Part shown: piece by piece, positions 6,614 through 6,994 of the stretch | How positions within the stretch are numbered: the stretch's first letter is position 1 | Layout: every line of letters starts with the position of its first letter | Source: Deltaproteobacteria bacterium UBA6967 | Lineage (GTDB): Bacteria > SAR324 > NAC60-12 | Direction of reading: 5' to 3' | Assembly: GCA_002450295.1 (NCBI GenBank) | Contig: DJYX01000105.1 | Coordinates: forward strand, 1 to 6,994 | Length of the DNA stretch: 6,994 bases | Notes under the pieces: model-generated | Database searches by the model: none | What the model saw: only the letters and a program-made list of their open reading frames with translations | What the model was told of the DNA's origin: nothing | Made by a program: the position numbers and the translations under genes

Positions 6614-6994
6614 GTGAATCCTTTACTACAAATCAAGCAGATCATCTCCAAATCAACATCCCCAGAAGGGATGCAAACCAGGATTGTGGCCATCGATGGG
6701 TGTGGTGGGGCTGGCAAATCGAGCTTGGCTGCAAAGTTGGCGGCACTGCTTGATGACTGCCCACTCATCCACACAGATGACTTTGCTTCCTGGGATCATC
6801 CACTGGACTGGTATCCACGCATGATCACGCAGGTTCTGGAGCCGCTGCGGCAAAACCGTCCGACTCGCTATCAGAAGTTTGATTGGCAGAAAAACCAACT
6901 TGGAGAGTGGGAGACTGTGGAACCTTGTCCAGTAGTTCTTGTGGAGGGGGTTAGTGCTTCGAGAGTCGAGTTTCGTCCCTATCTCAGTTTTGCG
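6614..6994 (+). CDS. P-loop NTPase, uridine-kinase-like, 5' part
   Basis: A partial gene of 127 codons that runs off the window end; relatives are about 200 residues, so roughly the last third is missing. Counting from the GTG at 6614, it shows VAIDGCGGAGKS (25-36) with the Walker A loop at 29-36, TDDFASWDHPLDW (54-66) as the acceptor-site acidic motif, VLEPLRQNRP (74-83), RYQKFDW (85-91) and VVLVEGVSAS (107-116). This fits the nucleoside/uridine-kinase-like P-loop group; the true substrate is unknown. Start choice: the ATG at 6671 would place Walker A only about nine residues in and has AGAAGGG with no spacing, whereas the GTG gives the usual leader of about 20 residues but also lacks a Shine-Dalgarno. 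An in-frame TGA at 6596 sets the upstream limit. It is separated from the amylosucrase by 98 bases and may be functionally unrelated. Confidence 0.75.
   Translation, partial: MNPLLQIKQIISKSTSPEGMQTRIVAIDGCGGAGKSSLAAKLAALLDDCPLIHTDDFASWDHPLDWYPRMITQVLEPLRQNRPTRYQKFDWQKNQLGEWETVEPCPVVLVEGVSASRVEFRPYLSFA

Noticed and set aside
6653..6898. Reverse-strand open frame under the kinase gene
   Set aside because: The + strand frame encodes Walker A and the TDDF motif; the reverse frame is a shadow.

Overview
The window carries one co-directional gene cluster on the + strand. It reads as a sucrose/alpha-glucoside uptake and conversion operon of the agl type. In order it holds the 3' part of a LacI-family regulator, a periplasmic alpha-glucoside binding protein (AglE-like), two membrane permeases (AglF-like and AglG-like, overlapping by 4 bases), a GH13 amylosucrase with an intact active site, and the 5' part of a P-loop kinase of the uridine-kinase-like group. 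Both end genes run out of the window. No mobile elements, RNA genes or CRISPR arrays were seen, and no gap between genes exceeds about 100 bases.

The organism is a diderm (Gram-negative) bacterium. The binding protein has a cleavable Sec-type signal peptide (Ala-His-Ala before the mature end) and no lipobox cysteine, so it should be free in a periplasm. Base composition looks close to balanced, and codon use is similar across the genes, so nothing points to recent transfer of single genes. I cannot assign a phylum from this window alone.

Likely logic: the regulator senses a sugar ligand and controls the operon. The binding protein captures an alpha-glucoside (sucrose is the best guess given the enzyme) and delivers it to the AglF/AglG channel. 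The signal-less cytoplasmic amylosucrase then transfers the glucosyl unit of sucrose onto alpha-1,4-glucan and releases fructose. In the Sinorhizobium agl operon the position after aglG is held by an alpha-glucosidase (aglA) followed by the ATPase gene aglK. Here an amylosucrase takes that place and no ATPase is in the window, so the transporter presumably uses an ATPase encoded elsewhere.

The gene borders carry structure. A good intrinsic terminator overlaps the regulator's stop codon, leaving only about 26 bases before the binding-protein start, so the operon promoter may lie inside the regulator's 3' coding end, where two inverted repeats are found. A strong hairpin separates the binding protein from the permeases. 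A weaker compound hairpin spans the amylosucrase stop. The system is best described as a variant of a known type, not an entirely new one; the points most worth a second look are the amylosucrase substitution, the periplasmic insert of the second permease, and the promoter layout.
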